64,000 nucleotides of DNA. Source: JAVKSL01 sp039583695. GTDB lineage: Bacteria > Actinomycetota > Acidimicrobiia > Acidimicrobiales > JAJPHD01. The notes beneath the pieces are model-generated. The model saw only the letters and a list, made by a program, of their open reading frames with translations, was not told the origin of the DNA and made no database searches. Position 1 is the first letter of the stretch. Every line of letters begins with the position of its first letter. The position numbers and the translations under genes were made by a program. Where the stretch lies: assembly GCA_039583695.1 (NCBI GenBank), contig JAVKSL010000007.1, forward strand, positions 10,535 through 74,534. Reading direction: 5' to 3'. This document shows, in pieces, positions 1-7,823 of the stretch.

Positions 1-687
1 CATTCCTGGCTGAGCCGGGAAGTGCTGGCAATCAGCGCCTTTGTGAGCCTGGCCGCCGCCTGGGCGGGAGTCTCGCTGGCTGAGCTGGCTTGGGCTTCTC
101 CGGTGCCCGTGATCGCCGAGCTCGGCGCGGTGCTCGGGTGGGTGACCGCCGCGGCTGGGCTGGCCACCATCGCCTGTTCGGTGATGGTGTATGCGGCCAC
201 GGGCAGGAGCTGGTGGCGGGCGAGCCTGGGCGCGGTGCGCTTTGCTGGCACCGCGGCGTCCGGCGCTCTCTGCGGGTTGGCTGGCATATTGGCCATGACC
301 GGCCAACCGGGCCGCCCCGGGTCGGGGAGGGCCGTGCTGGCCATAGCGCTGGTGGTGCTCGCCGGGAGCGTCGTAGCCTCCGAGAGGCTGGCGCGCTGGC
401 GCATGCGCCGGCGGTTGGCCGACTACGTGGACCGCAGCCGGGGCGAGATGGCTGGAAGTGCCGCCCTGCTCCGCCGCCGAGCGCTGCGGAGCCTGGCCGG
501 CTGGCGCCTTGGCTGCAGCCTCGCCGGCGCTCTGGTGCTGGCTGACGGCGTTGCCCTGGCGGCTCCCAGTCCAGGGCGAGTGCTGGCTGTCGCGGGCTTG
601 GCGCTGGTGCTGGCCGGTGAGCTGGTTGGGCGAAGCATCATTTTCGTTGCCGTGGCCCCGACCAGGATGCCTGGCGGGCGGGTGTGA
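1..687 (+). CDS. DmsC-like membrane anchor subunit (5' truncated by window edge)
   Basis: The reading frame is open from base 1 and begins HSWLSREVL, a segment typical of the DmsC (DMSO reductase anchor) family, so the start lies left of the window; the first internal start codon is the GTG at 22. About 228 residues are visible, with six or so hydrophobic stretches separated by short basic loops (for example RWRMRRRLADYVDRSRGE). DmsC-type anchors hold a molybdenum oxidoreductase at the membrane and exchange electrons with menaquinol. The stop overlaps the GTG start of the next gene by four bases, which implies translational coupling to the catalytic subunit. An iron-sulfur DmsB-type subunit would be expected just upstream, outside the window. 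The family is recognised with good confidence; the exact electron donor is not visible. Confidence 0.75.
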   Translation, partial: HSWLSREVLAISAFVSLAAAWAGVSLAELAWASPVPVIAELGAVLGWVTAAAGLATIACSVMVYAATGRSWWRASLGAVRFAGTAASGALCGLAGILAMTGQPGRPGSGRAVLAIALVVLAGSVVASERLARWRMRRRLADYVDRSRGEMAGSAALLRRRALRSLAGWRLGCSLAGALVLADGVALAAPSPGRVLAVAGLALVLAGELVGRSIIFVAVAPTRMPGGRV

Positions 688-2900
688 CCGGGCGGCTCCC
701 GGCCCCCATCCTGGTGCGCCGGGGAGGTCAGCTCACCGACGAGCTGGCCCGTGAGGCGGGCGGCCCCCCGGGGCTGGGCCAGGTTCCTTCCCGACTTGCT
801 CCCAGCTCGATTGCGCCGGTTGTCTGCGGCTACTGCGCGGTCGGCTGCTCGCTGGATGTTCACGTCCGAAACGGCAGAGCGGTGAGCTTGTCGCCGAGCC
901 CGGCTTACCCGGTCAACCGGGGTCATGCCTGCCCCAAGGGTTGGGAGGCACTCGCCCCCCTGGCGGCGCCCGACCGGGGCACGGTCCCGCTCCTGCGCCG
1001 GGGGGGTCAGCTGGAGCCGGCCTCCTGGCCCGAGGCTGTAGGCGAGATGGTGAGTCGATTTCGTGCCATAGGGGAGCGCCACGGTCCAGCGGCGGTGGCC
1101 TTCCTCAGCACGGGTCAGATCGCCACCGAGGAGATGGCCCTGCTCGGGACCCTGGCCAAGTTGGGTATGGGCATGGTCCACGGCGACGGGAACACCCGCC
1201 AGTGCATGGCCAGCGCAGTGGTCGCCTACCAGGGCTGCTTCGGGTTCGACGCCCCGCCGTACACCTACGCCGACCTGGAGTGCTCGGATGTGATAGTGCT
1301 TGTCGGCTCCAACATGTGCATCGCGCATCCCATCCTGTGGGAGCGGGTGTGCGCCAACCCGCACCACCCAGAGGTGATCGTGGTGGATCCCCGACTCACC
1401 GAGACCGCTGCTGCGGGAACCCGGCACCTGGCGATCTGGCCCAAGTCGGACCTGTGGTTGCTCTACGGCCTGGCGCACGCGCTCATTGCCAGAGGCGCAG
1501 TGGATGCCGAGTTCGTGGCCGCACACACCTCCGGGTTCGAGGGGTTCGCTGCGCACGTGGCTCGCTTCACCCCCGAGGTGGTGTCGGCCCGCACGGGACT
1601 AGCCGCCTCCGCGATCCTCGAGGTGGCCAACCAGATTGCGGCGGGCCGCCGGGTCTCGTTCTGGTGGACCATGGGGGTGAACCAGAGCCACGAGGGGGTG
1701 CGGGTTGCCCAGGCGATAATCGCCCTGGCCTTGATGACCGGGAACATCGGCCGGCTCGGCACGGGTGCCAACTCGATCACCGGCCAGTGCAACGCCATGG
1801 GCTCACGCCAGTTCTCGCTGACCACCGGGCTGTTCGGTGGGCGGCGCTTCGAGGATGCCGCCGAGCGCGCCGAGGTTGCCGAGATGCTGGGGTTGGACGA
1901 GGGCCTCATTCCCCGGAGCAAGGGCCTGGCCTACGATCAGATCCTGGGGTCCATCCGCAGAGGGGAGGTGCGAGGGCTGTGGGTGGTGGGGACCAACACG
2001 GCACATTCTTGGCCGGATCGCGGCGCACTGTCGTCGACCCTCGCTGAGCTGGAGTGCCTGGTGGTGCAGGACATGTATCCGACCACCGAGACGGCGTCGA
2101 GGGCTGACGTCTACCTTCCGGCGGCTGGCTGGGGGGAGAAGGAGGGCACTTTCATCAACTCCGAGCGCCGGGTCGGCCTCCTCCAGCGCGTGGCGCCGGC
2201 CCCGGGACAGGCGTTGGCCGACTTCCACATCTTCCGGCTGGTCGCAGAAGCCTGGGGGGTTGGCCCCATGTTCAGAGACTGGACCAGCCCCGAGGCGGCT
2301 TTCGAGGTCCTCCAGCGCGTGTCCAGGGGCACCCCCTGCGACATCAGCGGCATTGCCGGCTACGAGCAGCTACGCAGCTCCGGGGGCGTCCAGTGGCCCT
2401 ACCCCGAGGGGACCGCGGACGCGCCGGCCGAGCGGCGGCTGTTCGAGGATGGACGCTTCTACCACCCTGATGGTCGAGCTCGATTCGTGTGGGACGAGCC
2501 TCACGCCGGGCCGGAGGATCTGAGCGCGCAATGGCCGCTCCGGTTGCTGAGCGGGCGGGGCAGCTCGGCGCAGTGGCACACTCAGACTCGCACCTCAAAG
2601 TGCGCGGTGCTCGCCGGATTGGCGCCAGCGGAGGCTTACGTGCAGATCTCTCCGACCGATGGCGAGGCATTCGGGATCGCCGAAGGGGACCTGGTCGAGG
2701 TGTCCACCCGCCGGGGCACCATGACCGCACGTGCCTCGGTCACCGCGGCCGTCGGGCCGGGTCAGATCTTCCTGCCGATGCACTACGTCGGGACCAATCG
2801 CCTGACGCTGGAGGTGGTCGACCCCCACTCTCGCCAGCCCTCGTTCAAGGACGGCGCCGCCACGCTGCGCCGCATTGGGGGGGCCGAGGCATCTGGGTGA
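684..2900 (+). CDS. NasC/NarB-like molybdopterin oxidoreductase (probable nitrate reductase catalytic subunit)
   Basis: A 738-residue Mo-bisMGD enzyme, close to the usual length of assimilatory nitrate reductases. The N-terminus carries a [4Fe-4S] motif (C48-x2-C51-x3-C55, then C83 in GHACPKGW). NTRQCMASAV supplies the probable Mo-ligating Cys; it is followed by APPYTYADLECSDVIVLVGSN and IAHPILWERV, and later TMGVNQSHEGVR and NSITGQCNAMGSR, all features of NasC/NarB enzymes. The C-terminal third (from about residue 600) is the molybdopterin dinucleotide-binding domain. The GTG start overlaps the upstream stop (GTGA). Pairing a Nas-type catalytic subunit with a DmsC-type anchor is unusual for a purely cytoplasmic assimilatory enzyme. 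No twin-arginine signal is visible, so the catalytic subunit is probably on the cytoplasmic side. Nitrate as substrate is inferred from family resemblance only. Confidence 0.8.
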   Translation: MTGRLPAPILVRRGGQLTDELAREAGGPPGLGQVPSRLAPSSIAPVVCGYCAVGCSLDVHVRNGRAVSLSPSPAYPVNRGHACPKGWEALAPLAAPDRGTVPLLRRGGQLEPASWPEAVGEMVSRFRAIGERHGPAAVAFLSTGQIATEEMALLGTLAKLGMGMVHGDGNTRQCMASAVVAYQGCFGFDAPPYTYADLECSDVIVLVGSNMCIAHPILWERVCANPHHPEVIVVDPRLTETAAAGTRHLAIWPKSDLWLLYGLAHALIARGAVDAEFVAAHTSGFEGFAAHVARFTPEVVSARTGLAASAILEVANQIAAGRRVSFWWTMGVNQSHEGVRVAQAIIALALMTGNIGRLGTGANSITGQCNAMGSRQFSLTTGLFGGRRFEDAAERAEVAEMLGLDEGLIPRSKGLAYDQILGSIRRGEVRGLWVVGTNTAHSWPDRGALSSTLAELECLVVQDMYPTTETASRADVYLPAAGWGEKEGTFINSERRVGLLQRVAPAPGQALADFHIFRLVAEAWGVGPMFRDWTSPEAAFEVLQRVSRGTPCDISGIAGYEQLRSSGGVQWPYPEGTADAPAERRLFEDGRFYHPDGRARFVWDEPHAGPEDLSAQWPLRLLSGRGSSAQWHTQTRTSKCAVLAGLAPAEAYVQISPTDGEAFGIAEGDLVEVSTRRGTMTARASVTAAVGPGQIFLPMHYVGTNRLTLEVVDPHSRQPSFKDGAATLRRIGGAEASG

Positions 2901-3428
2901 TCAGCAGGCTGATCTGGACCCATGCTCGGCCTCGATGATCGCATTCACCAGGTCGGCCCGAGCGCGTGCCACCCGAGAGCGAATCGTGCCCACCGGGCAG
3001 GAGCAGGCCGCCGCCGCCTCCTCGTAGGAGAGCCCCGAGACCTGGGTGAGCACGAACGCCATCCGTCGCTCAGGGGCCAAGCGGGCAATCAGGTCGGCCA
3101 TCGCCAGCGGCCCGCCCGGATCGGGAACCACCCGGGTGAGCACTGTCGCATCCCGGTTGCGGCGCCGAGTGCGAGATCGTAGCTCATCCATGCAGGTGTG
3201 CCTGGCAATGGAGAGGATCCAAGCACGTGCCGGAGCGTCGCCCCGGAAGCGCCGGATGGCCCCGAGTGCCCGGAGGAAGGTCTCCTGGGACAGGTCATCC
3301 GCGCTGCGAGCGTCGACCGCCGCGGCACAAAGACGCCAGACCGGCTCGTAGGCGACCTCGACGAAGCGCTGCAGCGCGTCGGGTTCCCCGGCGCGCGCGG
3401 CGTGGGCGAGCTGGGAGAGTCGGTCCAT
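2901..3428 (-). CDS. ECF-family RNA polymerase sigma factor
   Basis: A 175-residue sigma-70 family protein starting MDRLSQLAHAARAGEPDALQRFVEVAYEP. Region 2 contains the DDLSQETFLRALGAI motif and region 4 contains LAPERRMAFVLTQVSGLSYEEAAAACSCPVGTIRSRVARAR, a helix-turn-helix. There is no region 1 or 3, as expected for ECF sigma factors. The frame is open far upstream, but the homology begins at this ATG and the longer version would be read through non-homologous sequence. It is divergent from the zinc-finger anti-sigma gene at 3567, with about 140 bp between; such pairs are usually autoregulated from the shared region. Its stop lies next to the oxidoreductase stop (convergent genes). Confidence 0.9.
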   Translation of the reverse strand: MDRLSQLAHAARAGEPDALQRFVEVAYEPVWRLCAAAVDARSADDLSQETFLRALGAIRRFRGDAPARAWILSIARHTCMDELRSRTRRRNRDATVLTRVVPDPGGPLAMADLIARLAPERRMAFVLTQVSGLSYEEAAAACSCPVGTIRSRVARARADLVNAIIEAEHGSRSAC

Positions 3429-3566
3429 TGGCGCGAACCTATCCCCGAGGCTGAGCACGGCTCCAGTCGTGGGCCCGGAACGGTTCAGGCTGGATAGCGG
3501 GTGGTGAGTGGGCGCCGAGGCGGACCCGGCACGGGCTCGATCTCGTTGGGGAACTTTTGCCCAACC

Positions 3567-3899
3567 GTGAACGACTGGACATGTGTGAACTGCGATGCGG
3601 CCCGCGAGGCGATCTCCGCCCTTCTCGACGGCGAGCTCCCTGGGCTCGAGCTGGGCGACCTGGAGCGACACGTCGGCGGGTGCGTCGGGTGCGCCGATTG
3701 GCGGGAGAGGGCGCACCAGCTGACCAGGAGGGTGCGGATTCAGGCGGTGTGCCCGCCACGGCGGCCGCCACCTGAGCTGCTGGCGATCGTCCTGGGGGGT
3801 TGTCGGTGTGGTTGTGCCGGCTGTCGATGTGGTCCTGGCTCTGGCCAGTGTGGCTGTGGTGCGGGCGCTTGTGGCTGCGACGTGTGCGGACATGGCTGA
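3567..3899 (+). CDS. Zinc-finger (zf-HC2) anti-sigma factor with Cys-rich C-terminal tail
   Basis: About 110 residues from GTG 3567 (VNDWTCVNC); an earlier GTG at 3501 is possible. The N-terminal half has the anti-sigma zinc-finger pattern: a Cys in CDAAREAISALLDGE, then HVGGCVGC (H-x3-C-x2-C). The last 30 or so residues hold ten cysteines mostly as C-G-C, C-R-C and C-x2-C pairs, which could bind a soft metal. No membrane segment is present, so this is a soluble anti-sigma factor. It sits divergent to the ECF sigma gene and its end overlaps the downstream membrane-protein start. The anti-sigma role follows from family and context; metal sensing by the tail is inference. Confidence 0.72.
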   Translation: MNDWTCVNCDAAREAISALLDGELPGLELGDLERHVGGCVGCADWRERAHQLTRRVRIQAVCPPRRPPPELLAIVLGGCRCGCAGCRCGPGSGQCGCGAGACGCDVCGHG

Positions 3900-5415
3900 G
3901 GTGGCGGTGATGGAGGCGATGCGGGTGGGGGCCACTCTGCTGGCAGCGGGGATCCCCGCGATGCCGGGCATGGGTGGCGGGCCAGGCCCGACCCCCGGCA
4001 ACCCGCGCGTGGTGTCCGCCTTTCACACCACGCTCTTGTTCCAGGGGCTCATTGTCCTTGTGATCGCGGGTCTTGTGCTCCTGGCGTGGAGCTTCATCCG
4101 CCGCATGCAGCTGGAGCGTCCGAAGGCGACTCAACCGGTCCCCGTTCTCCCGCCGGAGCCGGTTGCCAGGCGTCTGCTGCGGATCTGCTTCGGGCTCCTG
4201 TGGATATTGGACGGGATCCTCCAAGGCCAGCCTGGCATGCCGATGGGCATGGTACCCAAGGTGATCCGGCCGGCCCTGGCAGGCTCTCCGGCTTGGGTTC
4301 ACGATCTAGTGAATGACGCTACCGCCATCTGGATCCGTCACCCCCCAAGCGCTGCAGCGGGGGCCGTTTGGATCCAGGTCGGGATTGGCGTCTGGCTCCT
4401 TGCGGCACCGAGGGGGAGCTGGTCACGCCTAGGTGGCCTCGTCAGCGTCGGCTGGGGGCTCGTGGTCTGGGTCTTCGGGGAAGCATTCGGGGGGATCTTT
4501 GGCCCGGGGTACTCGGTCCTGTTCGGGGCACCGGGGGCAGCGTTGCTGTATTGCGTTGCCGGAGTATTGATCGCCCTGCCGGAGAGGCTCTGGCTCACCT
4601 CACGGCTGGGCCGGAGAGTAGGACAGGTGACGGGCCTGTTCCTCGTCGGGATGGCGGTTCTCCAAGCGTGGCCGAACAGGGGGTTCTGGCTGGGCCAGGG
4701 TCCTCACGCAGACAATTCCCGGACCCTCGTGGCCATGGTCACCCAGATGGCCAAGACCCCCCAGCCCCACTGGCTGTCTTCCTGGGTGGCAGGTTTTGGG
4801 GCGTTCGACGCCGCCCATGCCTGGGGGGTCAACCTGTTCGTGGTGATCGTGCTGGCGGGAGTGGGGCTGGGCCTTCTGACGGCTCGCCGGACGTTGGTGG
4901 CCGTCGCGGTGACGGCTGGCGTGCTCGGGTGCCTGGTCGACTGGGTGCTGATCGAGGATCTCGGCTTCTTTGGGGGAGTGGGCACCGATCCGAACAGCAT
5001 GATCCCGCTTGCGGTGGTGCTGGTGGCTGGCTACGTCGCGATGAGCCGGGTTCCGGCCGCCGCGACTTTCTCGGCAGGGTCGGGGTCGGGGGTGCCTGGG
5101 TCGGGGGTGCCGGGCAGGCCAGGGTGGCGAGATCGCGTTGTGCTCAGTCCGAGCTATGCCTTCCGCTCAGTTGCGGCTATCGGGGCGCTGGGTGTCATCC
5201 TGGTGGGGGCAGCACCCCTGGCGGTGGCGGCGATCAACCCCAATGCCTCCCCGATCCTCACCCGAGCTCACGTCGGCGCTGCGGGGGTCACGGGGGCAGC
5301 AGTGTCGGCGGGGGCCACTGGGGCAGCGGGGGCAGCGGGGGCCACGGGGGCAGCGGGTATTCTCGGTGGTCGAGCTGATCTGGAACGTGAGGAGGCCACG
5401 CAGTGCTGGGTGTGA
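3892..5415 (+). CDS. Polytopic membrane protein of the sigma/CtaG cluster, function unknown
   Basis: About 507 residues from ATG 3892, which overlaps the anti-sigma stop by eight bases; the frame is open further upstream to a GTG at 3808, but that segment would lie inside the anti-sigma gene. I count around nine to ten hydrophobic segments, the first after residue 40 (LLFQGLIVLVIAGLVLLAWSF) and further ones alternating with short loops such as LTSRLGRRVGQ. There is a small Met/Gly-rich stretch near the N-terminus (IPAMPGMGGGPGP) that could bind copper. Two low-complexity stretches near the end (SGSGVPGSGVPG and GATGAAGAAGATGAAG) come from DNA tandem repeats at about 5084-5113 and 5277-5356. 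It lies between the anti-sigma gene and a CtaG homolog, so a role in copper or oxidase assembly is plausible but unproven. Confidence 0.6.
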   Translation: MAEVAVMEAMRVGATLLAAGIPAMPGMGGGPGPTPGNPRVVSAFHTTLLFQGLIVLVIAGLVLLAWSFIRRMQLERPKATQPVPVLPPEPVARRLLRICFGLLWILDGILQGQPGMPMGMVPKVIRPALAGSPAWVHDLVNDATAIWIRHPPSAAAGAVWIQVGIGVWLLAAPRGSWSRLGGLVSVGWGLVVWVFGEAFGGIFGPGYSVLFGAPGAALLYCVAGVLIALPERLWLTSRLGRRVGQVTGLFLVGMAVLQAWPNRGFWLGQGPHADNSRTLVAMVTQMAKTPQPHWLSSWVAGFGAFDAAHAWGVNLFVVIVLAGVGLGLLTARRTLVAVAVTAGVLGCLVDWVLIEDLGFFGGVGTDPNSMIPLAVVLVAGYVAMSRVPAAATFSAGSGSGVPGSGVPGRPGWRDRVVLSPSYAFRSVAAIGALGVILVGAAPLAVAAINPNASPILTRAHVGAAGVTGAAVSAGATGAAGAAGATGAAGILGGRADLEREEATQCWV

Positions 5416-6431
5416 GCATGACCAGAGTCAGCTTCAACATTCACAACGCCATCACAGCTTGGACCTGGACCCCGTTCTCGGTGCTCATGGCCGCGGTCCT
5501 GATAGGCGTCGGATACTGGTACCTTCGAGCTGACTGGCTGCTGGCTGCCCGGGGCCGGCGCTGGCCGGGGAGTCGCACCGCCTACTTCATGGGCGGTCTG
5601 TTCATGGTCGAGCTGGCGCTTGGCTCACCAGTTGCCACGTTCACGAACTACGACTTTCAGGCTCACATCGTCCAGCATCTGCTCCTGATGGTGGCTGCTC
5701 CGGCGCTGCTGGCCCTGGGGGCACCTTCGACCCTGCTTCTCCAGACCGTGAGCCGCAAGGTCAAGCTCCGCTGGCTCAAGGTGCTGCATTCGCGACCGTT
5801 CGCCGTGCTCACTCATCCGCTCACCGCCTGGATATTGTACATCGGCCTGATGTTCGCGTTCTTCCTCACCAGTCTCATCAACACCGCGATGCTGCACATG
5901 CCATTGATGGACGTGTTGAACCTGACATTCCTGATGGGGGGTTGCCTGTACTGGTGGCCCATGATCGGCAGGGACCCGATGGTCCGCTGGAAGATGGGCT
6001 ACGGCGCCAACATGGCCAACCTGTTGCTTGGCGGCGCAACGGAGACCTTCCTTGGGGTGTTTATCTTGATGTCACACAATCCCATAGCGTCGATGTACAC
6101 CCTGTCCAGCACCCACGCAGGTGGAGCGCTTCTGTGGATCTCGACCGAGGTGGCCACGGTCGGCGGGCTGGCTCCGCTCTTCATTGCTTGGATGCGATCA
6201 GAGCAGCGGGAAGGGGCTCGTCTGAATGCCCGTCAGGACGATGTAGCTGTCGACGGTGCCAGAGCAAGCGCCGGTGCCGTCCCTGTGCGAGCGGCAACCG
6301 GTCCTGCCTTCCAGGTGGCGGGTGGCGATTCCCAGCTGACGACCTGGGAGTCCGCCTGGCTCGCACGGACTGGTTCGATACCGGCTAGGCGCGAGCCCGA
6401 CACCAGGAAGGTCGACCCCCGCGGGGTGTGA
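5403..6431 (+). CDS. CtaG-family cytochrome c oxidase assembly protein
   Basis: A 342-residue membrane protein with the CtaG_Cox (caa3 oxidase assembly factor) pattern: about seven membrane spans, the segment FQAHIVQHLLLMVAAPALLALGAP with conserved histidines, a later MLHMPLMDVLNLTFLMGGCLYWWPMIG, and SSTHAGGALLWISTEV. The family is associated with insertion of copper into haem-copper oxidases. The GTG at 5403 is preceded by GAGGAGG at 5388-5394 and overlaps the preceding stop; an ATG at 5418 is an alternative. The last 80 or so residues are polar, low in conservation and probably cytoplasmic. As the third gene after the anti-sigma factor it suggests that the regulon concerns terminal-oxidase or copper biogenesis. 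Confidence 0.85.
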   Translation: MLGVSMTRVSFNIHNAITAWTWTPFSVLMAAVLIGVGYWYLRADWLLAARGRRWPGSRTAYFMGGLFMVELALGSPVATFTNYDFQAHIVQHLLLMVAAPALLALGAPSTLLLQTVSRKVKLRWLKVLHSRPFAVLTHPLTAWILYIGLMFAFFLTSLINTAMLHMPLMDVLNLTFLMGGCLYWWPMIGRDPMVRWKMGYGANMANLLLGGATETFLGVFILMSHNPIASMYTLSSTHAGGALLWISTEVATVGGLAPLFIAWMRSEQREGARLNARQDDVAVDGARASAGAVPVRAATGPAFQVAGGDSQLTTWESAWLARTGSIPARREPDTRKVDPRGV

Positions 6432-6502
6432 CCATCCACGGGCAACTGGCGCGGGCAGATGTCGCATAGCATTCTCAGCCCCACCTAGTCCCGTGCGAGA
6501 GG

Positions 6503-6553
6503 CGTACTTGTCGTGATGGTGTGCGTTTTTCGTCGGTCATCACGACAAGTACG
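6503..6553. repeat. 16-bp perfect inverted repeat between convergent genes
   Basis: The arms 6503-6518 (cgtacttgtcgtgatg) and 6538-6553 are exact reverse complements with a 19-nt loop that holds a run of five T. It lies in the 211-bp gap between ctaG (plus) and the cupin gene (minus). It may be a bidirectional terminator, although no U-tract follows the stem on either side, or a protein-binding site. Nothing else coding is visible in 6432-6642. Confidence 0.55.
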
Positions 6554-6642
6554 ATCGCCGGCGACCTTAGGCGCCGGCAAAGACCTCTCGGAGTTGAACC
6601 GACACCACAGCACGAGCTTGTATGGGCCGTCGGGCTCCCGAA

Positions 6643-7182
6643 TCACTGCGGGCCCCGGCGTCTTGCTCCCACGATTGCCACTGCGATCACCGCCGTCTTA
6701 GCCGACCTGTTGCGCCAAGCGTGGCGGTTGCCGTTGAGGACCACGCAATCCCCCTCCTGAAGATGCACCTCCACGCCGTCGTCCAGCTCCAGCCATACCT
6801 CACCGGACACCACGAGGTCCACGTCCACGGTGTCTGTGGTGTGCATCCGGAGGTTGTCCCGTTCCAGCACGGCCAGCAGCCCGGGGAGCTTGTCGTTCAC
6901 CTCGCTCACGGCGTCATCGCCATCGAGCAAGGCGGGAGGGCCCTCGGTGTCTGGCGGGAGGGTGAAGCACCAGAACCGAAATCCTCCCGGTGGTGGGTAG
7001 AAGCGCTCGGTCATCCGGGCAGCACCGTCGCTGGGCAGGCTGAACGGTTGGTCCGCGCCCCAGATCAGGCTCAGCTCCTGGCTGCCCAGGAGGGCCGCGG
7101 TGATCGGTTCCAGGCACTCGTCGCTCACCACCACGGATTTGCCGTCTGGGCGCTGGGCGGTCACCACCCTGCGCGGTCGCAT
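6643..7182 (-). CDS. Cupin-domain protein
   Basis: A 179-residue protein whose second half has a cupin pattern: DLVVSGEVWLELDDGVEVHLQEGDCVVLNGNRHAWRNRS, that is the G(x)5...G and PxH-like NGNRHAW motif. The His, Glu and terminal His that normally hold a metal are only partly present. The first half includes a segment rich in aromatic residues (FYPPPGGFRFWCFTLPP). Related actinobacterial proteins are small stand-alone cupins without a firmly assigned substrate. It shares a base at its 5' end with the response regulator stop, so it is likely the last gene of a kinase-regulator-cupin transcript. No function beyond the fold is claimed. Confidence 0.7.
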   Translation of the reverse strand: MRPRRVVTAQRPDGKSVVVSDECLEPITAALLGSQELSLIWGADQPFSLPSDGAARMTERFYPPPGGFRFWCFTLPPDTEGPPALLDGDDAVSEVNDKLPGLLAVLERDNLRMHTTDTVDVDLVVSGEVWLELDDGVEVHLQEGDCVVLNGNRHAWRNRSAKTAVIAVAIVGARRRGPQ

Positions 7183-7823
7183 CAGGGGGCCAGCCCGTGG
7201 GCACGGGCGTATGCCGCGGCCTGGGTCCGGCTGCGGCTGCGGGTCTTGGCAAATACTCGGTTCACGTGCGTCTTGATCGTGGCCACGCCCACGTAGAGCA
7301 GGGATGCGATCTCGGCATTCGAGCGACCCGCGGCCATCAGCGCCAGAACCTCGACCTCCCTTGCCGTCAGGCCGTCGGGGAGCTCCACCGGGCGGATCGC
7401 GCGCTGGGCGCGCATCGCCGCCTCCGCCAGCCTGGCCTGCACGGCTCCGTCAAGAACGGCTTGCCCCGCGGCGGCGGCTTCGAGGGCACGGCGGATGTCG
7501 TCGCGCCCGGCGTCTTTGGTCAGGTACCCGATCGCCCCCGCTCCCAGGGCGCCGAGCACGGACTCGTTGTCGGCGTAGGTCGTGAGCACCACCACGGCGG
7601 TTCCCGGCCTTCGCGAGCGGATGGCTGCGGTAGCGGCCACCCCGTCGAGCTCCGGCATTCGCAGGTCCATCAAGACCACATCCGGCTCGTGCCGGTCCAC
7701 CAGTGCGATTGCCTCGACGCCGTTCGCTGCGGTGCCCACCACCTCCATGCCGGGGAGGCTTCCGACGATGGTTGCCAGACCCTCCCGCACCACCCGCTGG
7801 TCGTCCGCGATCACCACCCTCAT
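7182..7823 (-). CDS. NarL/FixJ-type response regulator
   Basis: 213 residues. The receiver domain starts MRVVIADDQRVVREGLATIV and has the phospho-acceptor Asp in DVVLMDLRMPEL (about residue 54), a Thr/Ser switch position in VVVLTTYAD and Lys in YLTKDA. The C-terminal LuxR-type helix-turn-helix is LTAREVEVLALMAAGRSNAEIASLL followed by VATIKTHVNRVFAKT. The start overlaps the end of the sensor kinase gene by four bases (ATGA arrangement on the minus strand), making a two-gene signalling operon. Target genes are not visible; the adjacent cupin gene is the simplest candidate for co-transcription. Confidence 0.92.
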   Translation of the reverse strand: MRVVIADDQRVVREGLATIVGSLPGMEVVGTAANGVEAIALVDRHEPDVVLMDLRMPELDGVAATAAIRSRRPGTAVVVLTTYADNESVLGALGAGAIGYLTKDAGRDDIRRALEAAAAGQAVLDGAVQARLAEAAMRAQRAIRPVELPDGLTAREVEVLALMAAGRSNAEIASLLYVGVATIKTHVNRVFAKTRSRSRTQAAAYARAHGLAP

